A stretch of DNA of 64,000 nt from Sacculina carcini (Eukaryota; Arthropoda; Thecostraca; Sacculinidae): positions 3,656,501-3,720,500 of the forward strand of contig OU696583.1 in the NCBI GenBank assembly GCA_916048095.2. Direction: 5' to 3'. The position numbers and the translations under genes are program-made. This document shows positions 36,638-61,530 of the stretch, piece after piece (the first letter of the stretch is position 1; each line of letters begins with the position of its first letter). The notes under the pieces were generated by a model. That model was given only the letters and a program-made list of their open reading frames with translations, was not told the origin of the DNA and searched no databases.

Positions 36638-37427
36638 CGCTCGTGTGTGTGTGTGTGTGTGTGCCGCGGACGCTGTCTATCACACCTTATTATCTGTGTG
36701 TTGAAGCCGTTTTACAACGACAAACATATGTGGTTGAGTTGTATCAAAGGACAAGGATATTGTGTGTGTGTGTTTGTTGGCGAGTGTATCTGATAGTGTT
36801 TGCGTGTACATTATGCGGATTTAATCGGCTGCAAATGTGTGCGTTGTGCGTTTTGCGGTTTAAACAATGTTTCTCGAGCGCTCTGCCACGGCGAATCTCA
36901 CAAACCGGCACTGTATTGGCTTTTTTGTTTTCATGTCATTGTCACGTCAATTCACGTGGAGGTGACAATGACATGCTTGATGTTATTTTGCTGTATTTTC
37001 TCACGAACACTGATGCACACGCCGGTGCATCTGTAAAACATTCCCTCAAACACATACACATTCTCGCTCACACACAGTCATAGCAGATGTATTCAGCAGC
37101 CAATTTACAATAATCCAACACGACTCGAGTGAAATTGCAATTCACATAACACAACCAATAGCAAATATATTGTGAATGTGTGAGATTCAGTATTGTTGCA
37201 AACGAAGAATGATGACGCACGTGAAATGTGTTTTGTGCAGCCGTCTGTTGTGTGGGAGATCTTCCCTCTGATTGTTTTACAAAAGCTGCTAATACACAAA
37301 CAGCGTGTTTGTTGGATATATTGTGTATCATGCACTACAGTCGACAAGTGCCTGCACGACCAGCGGCATCCCACACACATTTCACGCCACAAGCACAGTG
37401 TGTTTCAATGCTCACACCCTCCGCCTG
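36638..37427. other. Convergent intergenic region TRAPPC3 / PSMF1
   Basis: 790 bp holding both 3' UTRs. Contains a (GT)n run just after the TRAPPC3 stop (36643-36662) and ordinary unique sequence. No additional gene supported; no clear AATAAA. Confidence 0.5.
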
Positions 37428-40203
37428 CTACATGAACATGTCGCTGTAGCCAGGCGGGGGCAGGTGATCGGCATCGGGGGAGCCAGGAGGAGGGCCGCCC
37501 AGGGGGCCAGCACCCCCCGGCATCATGGGGTCGAAGCGCGCACCAGCCGGATGCCACGCACTGTACACACACACACACACACACACAAGTTCACCAAAAG
37601 CACACACACACAATTATAGCTGAGAAGGATATGAGGAAAAACGTAAAGTTAAATGACGGTAGAACATTCTAGAAGTAAGCCAAACACCATGCAGCAACGT
37701 GTGATCCACTTAGTAGTATAGTGTAGGCCGGATATAAGATTTGTCGGGAATGGAGACAAAGTATCCAGGGAAAATTGCACGTAAAGTATAGAAGACGGGC
37801 CCGAAGAATACTCTCTTATAACCGGGGTGCACTGTAGATGTAACTAGTGATAGCGTAATGAGTAGAGACTGACGGCAGAGCGGATATGGGATGTCGTGGT
37901 GGCATGTTCATCAACATGCCACCACCACCGCCACGTCCCAGGGGGTCCAGATCTGAGCCCCCCACTGTCGGCAGTCCACGACCACCCCATCCAGCACCCC
38001 CCACGCCAACACCGTCGTGTCTGCATGTCACACACACACACGCGCATACAACACGTTTGCGCAATTGGATATAATATCTGTGTATAAGACGTAGGACGTA
38101 TATTTTGTCAACAATATTTTCTCATTTAGCATAATCAATTAATATTCCTTGCCTATGCCTATTACAACCAAATTACAAATTGAATTATACAACAATTATC
38201 ATACACAATATGTATGTGTGTATGCATGTATGTATGTATGTAGCGGTAAGATTTACTAGTAGAGCAGATGGTGCACCAAATGTTGACACAATCGTGAAAT
38301 ACACAAATCGACGCACGAAGTAGTTCACATTTCAGCCGGACACCAGGCCACTTGTATTAAGTGTGAACACACATCTCCCAGGCTAGGCCAGACTAGACTC
38401 GAGAGGCGTTTGATCGATTCATGTCAATGAAGAATATCACAAGAATACTAGAGTATTTCACGATCCGCTCGCTTCACAATCTTCCTCGCCTTTCATCTCG
38501 TCCTATTTGCACGTGGCAATGTACGCGTTCACCCCATGTCACTGATTGAACCTGTATTTAATATCGTTAATTCATTTACTGTACGGATAACAGTATGATA
38601 GTAGCGGCTCGCACCTACAAAGACGCAATTTGCCTAAAAGAACGTTTGTTCGCCAGCTCCCGAACAAAATTGGCACCATTTCGTTAGTCAGGGGCACCAG
38701 TAGTGTTCTACGTAGTGTGTCGTGTTCCCATGACGACACCGAACAGCGCCTTCCTATGGCTAGAGCAGAAAATCCTATGGCGACTCGGGGCAGTTATGGT
38801 GAGTTCTGATCACGCATCTTACTGATCACATGTCTGGTCTCACTCATAGCACAGAGACCAAATTATGAGATGAGACAGGTGTGTTGGACAGCACCTGGCA
38901 GTGTTTGCAGTCGCTGGTTCACTGCACGTGCTGGTGCGTGTTGAAGAAGTGCCGGCGGGTGCTGGCGACTTCAGAGAAAACGATTTCTCCACCTGTTCAT
39001 CGAATGCCTCGTATAAATTACGATAAAAGATCAAGTGCTCAACAATCAATATTGACACAAAGCAATTGTTTCACAGGTCAGGTAAGATTTTCAGCTGACA
39101 CCACGAAGTTCAGTGAAAGCATCCATGAGGTTGACAAGATAGATATGGAACGTATATATCGACTCGGGTCGTCAAAAATGCCGAATAAAAACGAGTGGCA
39201 AATTGAACGCGGGTTATGAAGCCCACCAGTCACGTGGACACACTGGATGCACGACATAACAATGAACGAGCAAGGTAGCAAGTTGAAATCACACCAGTCA
39301 CTGTGTACCTGTTGCTTGAGTGCGGCAGTGTCTTTGTACAGAGTGGAGAAACATTGAATGTTGTTGCCGATAATATCGTCAAGACAGGCCGTGAACGAGG
39401 AGGACTCACCACTGATATTCTGCAGCAAAATGAACATACACAAACAGACAGATAAGTTTACATGGAAATCACGTCACAATAAATACTGGGCAGCATTTCA
39501 GTGGAGCATTTGAGTGATGCACATGCAAGTATCGCAGTTTGGCCCGTGCTTCCTATAGTTCAGCATGACAGCATCAAATGCACAATTACTTGTGGGTAAA
39601 ACCAGTCTAGAAGTGATGCAATGTGATAGTGGAATATCCCAGCACTCCAGTAGACAAACTGTCCACAATATATCACACACACACAGCTCATACTACAAAA
39701 GCTCACTGAAAAGTCGGCCATCACACGCCGCTGCACCACGTGCACTGTTAACTTGCAGCGACGTCCGGTCAGCGTGTAATGCAGCGAGCACGCAGCTTGG
39801 TCGCCGCCCGCCGTGTTCCAGCCGGCCGGTAGTAGCTCGCTGCCGCCTCCGCCGCCGCTGTCGTCGCAGCACTGAACCACACACGCACAACAGCTAGCAT
39901 CACAGCAGCTCAGTGTTTCAACGATCGAACGTAAAACCCCTACACCGGAGTCTCGTTAATGAAAGATGATGAAAATGCACAGGCAGTGTGTGAAAAACAA
40001 TCGTATTAACACTCCAAATGCTACAAAATTAGCGCTAAAACATAGTCAAGTGGCATAAATGATGTCAAATAACAACTGACTCTGAAGCCGTTCTGGAGAA
40101 ACACCCAATGAATAAATAGTACGGCGGCATCACCGTCGTTGGCTACGTCATTTTTGTGAGCCTGATACAACAACTCTAGCCCAAAATTTGATTGTTCACT
40201 CAT
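37428..40203 (-). CDS. PSMF1: Proteasome inhibitor PI31
   Basis: Minus-strand exons 40081-40203, 39707-39871, 39309-39419, 38895-39007, 37874-38020 and 37428-37560; phases 0,0,0,2,2 agree; 263 aa (human 271). PI31 binds 20S proteasomes and has been implicated in proteasome assembly and transport. The N-terminal FP domain is seen in LFIHWVFLQNGFR, SELLPAGWNTAGGDQ and LDDIIGNNIQCFSTLYKD. The Gly/Pro-rich C-terminal region has VGGSDLDPLGRGGGGG, HPAGARFDPMMP and DADHLPPPGYSDMFM. The protein ends Met-Phe-Met, a variant of the HbYX-type end (human MYL). Acceptors of exons 5 and 6 follow long (GT)n. Diverges from PPIL2 with 255 bp between start codons. Confidence 0.94.
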
Positions 40204-40458
40204 CCTAATGTACTGATCTCCACGAATGAGATAATTCAATTGAGAAACTAAAATTGGACCCAGAACATAACAATCATAACACACTAGCCCGACGAATCGT
40301 TGCATGAAATGCGCGCAACACGCGCATCCAAATGTAAACAAACAAATGTTAGAATTGCCAAGTATGTCTGAGCAGAACTTCCAGATCCAGTGGGCCAAAA
40401 CTCGTGTTATTTTCATTTCGCCTGTGGACTACCTGTGTGTTTGTCGTGTCTTTCTACT
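40204..40458. promoter_or_regulatory. Putative bidirectional promoter PSMF1 / PPIL2
   Basis: The 255 bp between the two ATGs must contain both 5' UTRs and both core promoters unless upstream untranslated exons exist. No TATA box was recognised at a convincing position. The compactness is striking in a TE-filled neighbourhood. Confidence 0.6.
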
Positions 40459-52723
<12,265 letters not shown>

Positions 52724-53069
52724 CCTGCTCATTTCATCACCAACCCATTGATGTTGTCTCATCACAATTCCATCACATACACACACACACACACGCACAC
52801 ACACACACACACTTCTCTGCATCATGTAGTGCTGGTCTTCACTGATGTATTCAACAGAATGCCCAAATTGTCTTTTCGCGTGTTTTGTCCAATGTCGTTT
52901 ATACGAATACATATATCGTAGACCACGTCATGGTGTTAATTTTTTACTTTTGTGGATACTGGAAGTTTTAATAATATAATAGAGATGTATTAATTACACA
53001 GGTAATATTTGAGCATATGAACTTATTTGCCCGTGTATTGCATTGTATTTGTGTATCTTTATATCTGCA
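52724..53069 (+). other. PPIL2 downstream region
   Basis: Probable 3' UTR and flank; contains (AC)n at about 52781-52812. No further gene seen. Confidence 0.5.
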
Positions 53070-53486
53070 CTAGCATTAAAACCCGCCCGTTGTGCGGAAC
53101 AATTCATAAAAATATTGTAAATTAAAAAATAAATAAGGCAAACTCATAAAAACCTTAATCAATTTAAAAGTCCAAATTTCATTATTTTTAATTTTATTTT
53201 GACAAAATATTTTCATTCAGCCCGCCTCATATTAAAACCCGCTCGACGTGCGGAATAATTCAGAACTCGAACACCATCCGTTCTGGATCTTGAAGTCAAA
53301 TCCATTAGTTTTGTATATGAATTCATTCTACATGGTGAAATTGAACGTTTTATTGCTGCCCGCGGGACATTTTTATTCCATAAAAATGAGCCATCGCTTC
53401 GTTTGCGTTTGAAGCCCCTGATCTATATCATTGAACCCGCGCAATTATGTCACCTCATATTCAAGCATACATACACAGACAGACAG
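53070..53486 (-). mobile_element. Truncated Helitron-like 3' end
   Basis: Begins (plus strand) CTAGCATTAAAACCCGCCCG, the reverse complement of the hairpin-CTAG end of the units at 3595 and 6337, again followed on the element strand by T. A second degenerate hairpin copy occurs near 53239. The remainder is short and its 5' end is unclear. Confidence 0.6.
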
Positions 53487-53499
53487 ATAATTTCGTCTA

Positions 53500-55460
53500 T
53501 CTAAACAAACAAACAAACAAACATGTATTTGATATAGCGCCAAGTAGAGCAGAGGCGCGTAAAAGAGATAAACTGGTGCGAACAATATAAAGGAGTATTA
53601 GCTCATAGAGGGAAAATACATGAGCCAGCAAAAATAACACACATGATAAAAAAGAGAAAAACGAGTATAAAACAGCAAAAGAAATATCTTACACAGTAAC
53701 AAACATCACATGACACATCACATCATAGATTAACACTGGTAACCAAGAAAAACGAATGTAGAGAGAACAAGATTTAGTGCTGTCGGAATGGAGGAGTTAG
53801 AGGTGTGGGCAAAGATAGCAAAAAAATTTGCAGAGCAGAAGAGAATGAGGAGTATGATTTTTGCTTCAGGACATGAGGAGGAAGTTGATTGTAAAGACGG
53901 GGAGCAGAAAAGTAGAAAGACTTGGCTGACCAGTTTGACTCATGAAGAGCAGGAGGAGAAACAAGAGGTACAGGACGACGACTGGAAGGTCGCTCGTTAC
54001 ACTGTAGGAGGGTAAGTAAGTAGGAAGGGGGAGAAGGCGAGTGAAGAAGTTTATATACAAGACAGCAGAGCTTATGATGGATCCTCGAAGGGACTGGCAG
54101 CCAGCCTAGTTGCCGAATATGTACAGAGGTTGGTGTCCTAGGTGGAAGACGCAAAACGAATCGACAGGAAAGGTTAATGATTGACTGAAGGGATCGAAGA
54201 GATTTTTGAGGTAGGTGAAAAAATAGAGAATTGCAATAGTCGAGACGGGAGAAGATATAGGAATTAACAAGAAGCAGTGCAGAGGATTCGTCGATGTGTC
54301 GGCGTATAGGGTAGAGTTGGCGCAGGATGAATCGACAGGATCGAGTAAGGTTTGAAAGATGTTTGGAGAAATCAAGTGAAGGATCAAAGACAATGCCCAA
54401 ACTACGAATATGAGAGGAGAGGGACAAATGAAGACAGTTCGGAGATATCCTAGGAGGGTGAAATAAAATATACTCTGTCTTATCGGGATTCAAGAGGAGA
54501 TCTCTGGAGGTCGCCCAGGCAGCAATGTTGGATAGAAGTTGGTCAATGAGATAACTGTTAGAGGACGAAAAAGGGAAATAAATTTGGATATCATCCGCAT
54601 AAATGTGGAAAGATATAGGATAGGTGCGGAGGATCGGACAAAGAGAAGAAACATAAAGATTAAACAAAAGAGGACCGAGAAGAGAGCCTTGGGGAACACC
54701 CGAAATAATAGGAGAAGAAGATGAATATTCGGAGTTACAGCGTACCGAAAATGACCGATCAGCAAGATAGGATGACAATAGAGACAGCGCGGAGGAAGAA
54801 AGACCGGCATGCCGTAGATCCTGGCGGAGGATGGAGTGGTTCACAAGGTCAAAAGCGGAAGAAAAGTCAAGCGAAATGAAAAGCACAGAATTACCCACGG
54901 AAAAAGAAGCAAGTATATCATTAAGCAGAGAGAGGACCAGAGTTTCAGTTGAGTGCCCGGAAACGAAACCAGATTGACATGGATCTAGGGCCGAATATAT
55001 GCAAGGACGGAGCTGAGGAAGAATGGCAGCCTCAAGAAGCTTGGAGGGAAGAGGAAGCAAAGAAATAGGTCTGAAATTGCTGGGGATGGAGGATTCAAGG
55101 GAAGGTTTTTTTAGAATAGGTGAGACAATGGCGTGTTTAGATGCTAGGAAATTTCCATGAAGAAAAGAAGTATTTACAAGATGGGTAAGCACAGGAGCAA
55201 GCAGAAAGATGGAGTCAGAGAGAACACGAAAGTTGATTGGATCAGAGGGGCACCTGGATTTTTGTAGCTTAGTTAGAAGCTTGATTGTCATCGCAGGTGT
55301 GATAGGTGAGAAGGCATCGAGGGAAGTATTTGAGGACGAAAAAGTTAGAGGAAGGGAGGATGAAGGAAGCTTTGATCTGGCGAAGATAAGTTTATCGCAG
55401 AAAAAAGATGAAAAACATGACGCAGAAATAGAGCAAGGAGCCGATTTGGAAAAACCGGTG
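53500..55460 (-). mobile_element. CR1-like element, copy C, 3' part with intact RT
   Basis: Minus-strand frame to 53774 contains a complete RT: NFRPISLLPLPSKLLEA, DFSSAFDLVNH, SGVPQGSLLGPLLFNLYVSS, FHIYADDIQIYFPF, RSLGIVFDPSLDFS and the C-terminal SRLDYCNSLFFHLP and APRLYNQLPPHV. The 3' tail ends with about five AAAC/TGTT units (53506-53525). The open frame runs upstream into the Gypsy LTR by chance; the element truly continues at 61531-61680 beyond the Gypsy insertion. Confidence 0.88.
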
Positions 55461-55464
55461 ATAG

Positions 55465-56406
55465 TGTTGGTAGCCATGGCAACCGGCGTAAAAAACCAGC
55501 TGCACGGAGTGTTGCACACGGCCACCGCGATTGCGCAAGAATTCACTAATTAGTCGCCTTTAGCAAGGCGTAAAATTGCGGAATTCGTTGACAAAATTGG
55601 CCTTTATAAAGGCGCATATGAGGTGTAATCGCTAAACGATGCGCCTTTAAAAAGGCGTGAAGAGATGCTATGGATACGTTACAGTGCAGAAAAAGCAGCT
55701 GGGTTTTTCCAGTGTATTAGCAAGTACAGCGTAGACTGGCAAAACAGCACGGCGAAATAACATTAAACACAAGGCGAGTATTGCAGAGGAGCAGCTGTAG
55801 ATGTGCTTGCAGTGTTGCTGGAGAGAGTGGCGAGTGCGCAGGAACAATGATTTCACTCAGCATTCTGCGCCCCCTTATATAGCCCGATGATTCATGCCGT
55901 TGTCGGAGCGCGCCGGAAGTGTGTCCGACAACCACATAAACTCGAGCTGATATTGGTCTAAACGGTTGTGCTTTTGCGCAAAGCACGCGACTAAATTAAT
56001 AGAGGACCGGGGCGCAACACGTACATCCACATGCACAATACATTACAGTATATCTAAATAGGCAACACATATGAACAGCAAATACACATGCACGTTGATG
56101 CATATGAACAAGCGAACATGGACGTACACAATTCAAAAACTATACTAACGTCACTTATGCATACATACAAAACATTTAAACACAAAACAAGAATGTTTTA
56201 ATTATGTGTGGTTCCCTAGGACATGGTTCAATACACTACACATGTTTCGCTCATACAATAGTTTGGAATAACGTGCTACAACATTTTTCATCAAATTTAT
56301 ACCACAGTTTAACGAATAACGTAGCATGTATATATATAATATAAGTGTGCGCCTAAATACAAGAATATAACACATTAATATTTACATGGAACGAATGGCG
56401 CCTACA
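55465..56406 (-). repeat. Gypsy 3' LTR
   Basis: On the element strand starts TGTAGGCGCC and ends GGCTACCAACA. Preceded by the polypurine tract. Its first bases contain the pol stop codon (56402-56404). Confidence 0.93.
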
Positions 56407-59400
56407 GGGCCCTCCCCCTAGAAGTGTCGAGGAGAAACGAGACACTGCGATAACGCACAGGTGGGCGCACGGCACGACCGCTCCTAGTACGCAAAATGGA
56501 CTGTGGATGCGTGTGTGTGCTGGTGTGTGTAGCTGTGTGTTCATGACCTGACCTGATAGGGTCTGCAGCAGATGTCGGTGTCCGTGGCACGGTTGTTGGA
56601 GGCACGAACAGTTCTGTGTTGTCACCGTCATCTCGATCATCTTGCGTCGCAGGGGTTGAAGCTGGCGAGTTTGGCTGCACGTCTTCGACGAAGGCCGGTT
56701 TGCAGCGATCGATGGAGACGACCGCGCGCTCGCTGTTTGTCTTAATCGTGACGAGTTTGTCTGTACGATGAATGACGGGAAACGGCCCGTCGTACGGACA
56801 GTCGAGTGGGTATCTGTGCTTGTCCCGACGGACAAACACATGTGTTGCCGTCTTCAGTGCTGCCGGAACGAACGATGGCTGGTTGACTGCTCGTGGAAGT
56901 CGTGGTCGGAGTCTGCGCATGTGATTGCGCAGCGATGAAGCGAACGAAGCGGGATCACTGGCTGTCTGCGTTGAGTCACTGATCAACTCGCCAGGAAGTC
57001 GCAGGGACGCTCCGTAGACCAGTTCGGCCGAGCAGGCGCCGACATCAGTTTTGTGCGTCGACCGTATACCCAGTAATGCCATGGGCAAAATGTCCATCCA
57101 TGAAGATGTTTCAGCAGCGCGCAAACTTGATTTGAGCTGCCGATGGAAGCGTTCAGCCATGCCGTTGCTGCTTGGATGATAACTGGTGGTGCGTATGCGC
57201 TGACAGCCAAGTAGTCGAGTGAGTTCGGACCACAGAGACGATTCGAATTGTGCCCCGCGATCTGTTGTGATGGTTGTCGGCACGCCAAAGCGTGAGACCC
57301 ACTGGTGGAGAAACGCGCGTGCAACTGTGACTGCACGAATGTCTGGCAAAGGAATGGCTTCCGGCCAGCGCGAAAATCTGTCCACACATGTGAGGAGGTA
57401 TGACTGACCTTGTGACGGCGGCAGCGGTCCGACAATGTCCACGTGCACGTGACTGAAGCGTTCTCCAGGTGGCTGAAATGGTTGCACCGCACTTTTCGTG
57501 TGACGGGTAACTTTCGCTCGTTGACACTGTAGGCATGTACGGGTCCATTTGCGCACGTCGCGGTCCATGTTCGGCCACACGAAGCGTGACGAGACAAGCT
57601 TCACAGTTGCATCGATGCCTGGGTGTGAAAGATTGTGCAGAGAAGAAGTGTACGGCCGGCGTAATGCTGTCGGAAGCACTGGGCGAGGTCGACCGGTAGA
57701 CTCGTCGCACAAAACTTTTGCTTCGCCGAACATGACATCGCGTAGCTTCAGCGATGACGTCGCGTTGCGAAGCGTTCCCAATGAAGCGTCTTCCCGTTGA
57801 GCCGCAGCTAGGGAGACGTAGTCGTCGACTGGGCACGACGGAACAGTCAGTACAGCTGTTGTTCTCGAGAGTGCATCCGCCACTGTATTTTTGTTGCCGG
57901 GTAGGTGCCGGATCTCCGACACAAACTGGCTTATAAAATCCAAATGCCGCAACTCGCGAGGCGAGTATTTCTCTGATACTGAAGGCAGGGCATGCACGAG
58001 AGGGCGGTGATCGGTGAACACGACCACGTCACGCCCTTCGATCGTGTAGCGGAAGTGGCGAATGGCCATGTACACTCCGAGCAGCTCTCTGCCGAATGTG
58101 CTGTATCGCCGCTCAGTAGACGTCAGCGTCTTTGAAAAGTAGCTGAGAGGCTGCCACTCACCATTGGTGTGTTGCTGCAGTACTCCGCCAACACCAGTGT
58201 CCGACGCGTCGACCAGGATACTCAAGGGAGCACCGGGGATTTGATGTGCAAGCATACTACGGTCGGCTAGAGCTGTTTTAGCTGCATTGAAGCTGTCGAG
58301 GCTCTGTTGTGTCCATGCTACCGGGGCTTTGGACCGTTTGGCGCGGTGTGTCAGAAGAGCGTGCAGGGGTTGTAGTATGGCAGCTGCGTTGGGTATAAAA
58401 CGGTGATAATACGCCACCATACCCAGAAACCGGCGAAGCTGAGACTGACTGGTCGGCTGTGGGAATTCCCTGATTGCACGCACCTTGTCGTCGAGTGGGA
58501 AAATTCCGCCGGGTGTGACACGATGTCCGAGGAAAGAGACCGTGTCGCGACCAAATACACACTTGTCTCTGTTGATCACTACGCCGTAGGACTGCAATTT
58601 CTGAAACAAGGCGCGGAGGTGTCCTAGATGCTCGTCTTCGTTTGTTGATGCCACCAAAATGTCATCGAGATATGCGAAGCAGCCGTCAACATCGCGCAGA
58701 ACTTCGTCGATGAAACGCTGGAACGTTGAACCGGCGTTGCGCAGGCCGAATGGCATTCGCACCATCTCGTACAGACCAAACGGCGTGGCGATGGCTGTCT
58801 TTGCGACGTCTGCTGGTTCAACGGGGATCTGGTGGTATGCGCGAACCAGGTCCACTGTGGAGAACACGTCGCAGCCACTGAGTTTTGCAGAAAAGTCTCG
58901 CAGGTACGGTAGTGGGTATCGGTCCGGAAGCGTTTGTGCGTTGAGTGCCCGGTAGTCGCCGCACGGTCTCCATTGGCCGGGCAGTTTCTTGGGTACCATG
59001 TGGAGAGGCGATGACCAAGCACTCTTGGACGGTTGAATGATACCCAAGCGCAGCATTTTGTCAAATTCTTGCCTGGCGATGTTGGCTCTATCGGGGGCTA
59101 AACGCCGAGGACGAATATGGATCGGTGGGCCCTTGGTCACTATGTGGTGAGTCACATTGTGCTTGACTGCACCAGTTGCGCGCTCTTGAGTGATCTCAGG
59201 GAAAGAATCGAGTAAGCGTTTGTATGGGCTGGAATTGCTGCCCTTGACAAAACGTATGCCTGGTGAAGCGATACGTGAGGCTGACACGCTGGCGCACACG
59301 TGACCTTTGTGCAACAGCTGCTTCTTGGAGACGTCGACAACCAGTTCATTAGCGGCGAGAAAATCAGTGCCGAGTATGGGCATGCTGACGTCGGCTACAA

Positions 59401-59746
59401 GCACGCACCAGACGAACGTGCGATAATTAAAGACCATTGTGGCTTCGTACGTACCGAAGACGGAAATTTTCGAGCCATTAGCAGCTTGAAGTTGTTGGTC
59501 TGGTCGTGGTGTCTGCAGCTTGGTGCGTCGCGGTACAAAGTTTCTAGGCACTACACTGACTTGTGCGCCTGTATCAATCAGGAACCGACGGCCGGATGTC
59601 TCGTCTTTGATGAAGAGAAGAGGTGCGCTTGTACGTGAGCCACCAGTGCACTGCGCGATGTGTTGGTGGCTTGTTAGTTTAAATGCCACGAGCAAGGAGG
59701 CGTGCAGCGACGCGCTGATGAGCCGAACCGGGCATGATAAAAACAC
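56402..59746 (-). CDS. pol: Gypsy Pol: protease, RT, RNase H, integrase
   Basis: Open frame of 1114 codons. Domains in order: aspartic protease ([13 protein letters not shown], ~50-65); reverse transcriptase (~240-420, [30 protein letters not shown], catalytic [10 protein letters not shown]); RNase H (~510-640, [24 protein letters not shown]); integrase with HHCC ([19 protein letters not shown]) and DDE core ([33 protein letters not shown]). No stops or frameshifts seen, so probably functional. It overlaps gag by about 70 nt in the -1 frame. The stop codon lies inside the 3' LTR. Confidence 0.93.
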   Translation of the reverse strand: MFLSCPVRLISASLHASLLVAFKLTSHQHIAQCTGGSRTSAPLLFIKDETSGRRFLIDTGAQVSVVPRNFVPRRTKLQTPRPDQQLQAANGSKISVFGTYEATMVFNYRTFVWCVLVADVSMPILGTDFLAANELVVDVSKKQLLHKGHVCASVSASRIASPGIRFVKGSNSSPYKRLLDSFPEITQERATGAVKHNVTHHIVTKGPPIHIRPRRLAPDRANIARQEFDKMLRLGIIQPSKSAWSSPLHMVPKKLPGQWRPCGDYRALNAQTLPDRYPLPYLRDFSAKLSGCDVFSTVDLVRAYHQIPVEPADVAKTAIATPFGLYEMVRMPFGLRNAGSTFQRFIDEVLRDVDGCFAYLDDILVASTNEDEHLGHLRALFQKLQSYGVVINRDKCVFGRDTVSFLGHRVTPGGIFPLDDKVRAIREFPQPTSQSQLRRFLGMVAYYHRFIPNAAAILQPLHALLTHRAKRSKAPVAWTQQSLDSFNAAKTALADRSMLAHQIPGAPLSILVDASDTGVGGVLQQHTNGEWQPLSYFSKTLTSTERRYSTFGRELLGVYMAIRHFRYTIEGRDVVVFTDHRPLVHALPSVSEKYSPRELRHLDFISQFVSEIRHLPGNKNTVADALSRTTAVLTVPSCPVDDYVSLAAAQREDASLGTLRNATSSLKLRDVMFGEAKVLCDESTGRPRPVLPTALRRPYTSSLHNLSHPGIDATVKLVSSRFVWPNMDRDVRKWTRTCLQCQRAKVTRHTKSAVQPFQPPGERFSHVHVDIVGPLPPSQGQSYLLTCVDRFSRWPEAIPLPDIRAVTVARAFLHQWVSRFGVPTTITTDRGAQFESSLWSELTRLLGCQRIRTTSYHPSSNGMAERFHRQLKSSLRAAETSSWMDILPMALLGIRSTHKTDVGACSAELVYGASLRLPGELISDSTQTASDPASFASSLRNHMRRLRPRLPRAVNQPSFVPAALKTATHVFVRRDKHRYPLDCPYDGPFPVIHRTDKLVTIKTNSERAVVSIDRCKPAFVEDVQPNSPASTPATQDDRDDGDNTELFVPPTTVPRTPTSAADPIRSGHEHTATHTSTHTHPQSILRTRSGRAVRPPVRYRSVSFLLDTSRGRAL

Positions 59747-60597
59747 AGACGTGGTTGGTTCATGCTACGGCGTACCGGTGAGCTGTCTCGTGAGCGAGCA
59801 TCCGGTGATGGGGAACGGCGCCGAATTCTGTCTCGTGAGTTGCTCCTGTGCCTTGCCGGGAAACGCTCGTAATTTGGCCTTGTCGCCTTGTCGCGGGCTG
59901 CCATTTCCGATTCAATGCGTTTGTGTGAAAGCTCGAGTTGTTCAATTTTGGCGAGCAGGACAGCCATGTTGTCGTTGGATGATGGTGCCGTAGGAGAAAT
60001 AGCTGCCACTGCTTGGGCTGCTTGTGTAGCCTCCAGGTAGCGATCGGCGGCGTTGGCCAGCTCGTCGAGGTGAGCAGATGTTGGCAGAAGGGAGAGTGCT
60101 GCTCGTGTCCCTTGGGGTAATCGCTGTAGAAACAGCGTGCGCAGCAAGCCGGTGTCTTCTGGCGTGTCGCCTGCCGCTGCCAGCTCGTTGCGCATGGAGC
60201 GCAGTAGCGTCGATGGTCGTTGGTCGCCCAGCTGCTGTCGTGAAAGCAGAGCTTCCAGGCGAGACGTCCGCGATTGTGCCAGACGAGACTGCAGGGCGGT
60301 ACTCAACGCAGCAAAGGATCTTGATGTGCGAATGACATCCTTCACTTGAGCTGCCACTGTGATGGGAAGATTTGCCACAATCATCTTGAAGCGGGTCTCG
60401 TCAGATGAAATCCCAGCGATATCGAATGCGCACTCGACCTGAATGAGCCACATCTCGGGTTCTTCAGCTGAAAATGGTGGCAGGCGGAATGTAGCCATTG
60501 GGCGTACTTCGGAAGTAGCCGTTTGCGCAGTTGCGTCAGGGGACATTGCGCTCTCGAAAGTGTCCGCAAGCCGGGAGTCACCACTGTTGGTAGCCAT
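59674..60597 (-). CDS. gag: Gypsy Gag with CHCC knuckle
   Basis: 307 aa from ATG at 60597. The capsid-like region contains [20 protein letters not shown] and [12 protein letters not shown], then an Arg/Ser-rich basic stretch and the knuckle [18 protein letters not shown] near the C-terminus, the form typical of CsRn1-group elements. The start codon is within the 5' LTR, 13 bases from its end. A later in-frame Met (codon 17) is an alternative start. A U-run in the knuckle codons (TGT TTT TAT) is a candidate -1 slip site for Pol. Confidence 0.85.
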   Translation of the reverse strand: MATNSGDSRLADTFESAMSPDATAQTATSEVRPMATFRLPPFSAEEPEMWLIQVECAFDIAGISSDETRFKMIVANLPITVAAQVKDVIRTSRSFAALSTALQSRLAQSRTSRLEALLSRQQLGDQRPSTLLRSMRNELAAAGDTPEDTGLLRTLFLQRLPQGTRAALSLLPTSAHLDELANAADRYLEATQAAQAVAAISPTAPSSNDNMAVLLAKIEQLELSHKRIESEMAARDKATRPNYERFPARHRSNSRDRIRRRSPSPDARSRDSSPVRRSMNQPRLCFYHARFGSSARRCTPPCSWHLN

Positions 60598-61526
60598 GGC
60601 AACCGGCGTAAAAAACCAGCTGCACGGAGTGTTGCACACGGCCACCGCGATTGCGCAAGAATTCACTAATTAGTCGCCTTTAGCAAGGCGTAAAATTGCG
60701 GAATTCGTTGACAAAATTGGCCTTTATAAAGGCGCATATGAGGTGTAATCGCTAAACGATGCGCCTTTAAAAAGGCGTGAAGAGATGCTATGGATACGTT
60801 ACAGTGCAGAAAAAGCAGCTGGGTTTTTCCAGTGTATTAGCAAGTACAGCGTAGACTGGCAAAACAGCACGGCGAAATAACATTAAACACAAGGCGAGTA
60901 TTGCAGAGGAGCAGCTGTAGATGTGCTTGCAGTGTTGCTGGAGAGAGTGGCGAGTGCGCAGGAACAATGATTTCACTCAGCATTCTGCGCCCCCTTATAT
61001 AGCCCGATGATTCATGCCGTTGTCGGAGCGCGCCGGAAGTGTGTCCGACAACCACATAAACTCGAGCTGATATTGGTCTAAACGGTTGTGCTTTTGCGCA
61101 AAGCACGCGACTAAATTAATAGAGGACCGGGGCGCAACACGTACATCCACATGCACAATACATTACAGTATATCTAAATAGGCAACACATATGAACAGCA
61201 AATACACATGCACGTTGATGCATATGAACAAGCGAACATGGACGTACACAATTCAAAAACTATACTAACGTCACTTATGCATACATACAAAACATTTAAA
61301 CACAAAACAAGAATGTTTTAATTATGTGTGGTTCCCTAGGACATGGTTCAATACACTACACATGTTTCGCTCATACAATAGTTTGGAATAACGTGCTACA
61401 ACATTTTTCATCAAATTTATACCACAGTTTAACGAATAACGTAGCATGTATATATATAATATAAGTGTGCGCCTAAATACAAGAATATAACACATTAATA
61501 TTTACATGGAACGAATGGCGCCTACA
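60585..61526 (-). repeat. Gypsy 5' LTR
   Basis: Same length as 55465-56406 at a constant offset of 5120 bp, with no difference noticed. Carries the promoter and, in its last bases, the gag ATG. Confidence 0.93.
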
Positions 61527-61530
61527 ATAG

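Larger units (their letters stand above)
55465..61526 (-). mobile_element. Intact CsRn1-type Ty3/Gypsy LTR retrotransposon
   Basis: 6062 bp between ATAG duplications (55461-55464, 61527-61530). LTRs are 55465-56406 and 60585-61526, 942 bp each, the same length and identical wherever compared. Minus-strand order: 5' LTR, primer site TGGTGACTCC one base inside it (tRNA-Trp type), gag, pol, polypurine tract GGGGGAGGGCCC, 3' LTR. Gag and pol are open, with pol in the -1 frame; no envelope gene. The Gag CHCC knuckle and the tRNA-Trp primer place it in the CsRn1 group. Confidence 0.93.

Noticed and set aside
37428-38020. Initial idea that the Gly/Pro-rich minus-strand exons belong to an SSBP-type protein
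   Set aside because: ARFDPMMP and DHLPPPGY plus upstream FP-domain exons identify PI31 instead.
53774-55546. 590-codon ORF as one protein
   Set aside because: The first ~27 residues are read through the Gypsy LTR end; the rest is CR1 RT. The same residues recur before gag at 60597-60666, which shows they are LTR sequence.
55668-56406. Tandem second Gypsy copy left of the 3' LTR
   Set aside because: Shared sequence up to the gag ATG first suggested it, but the ATAG duplication and the CR1 continuation show that this sequence is simply the LTR.
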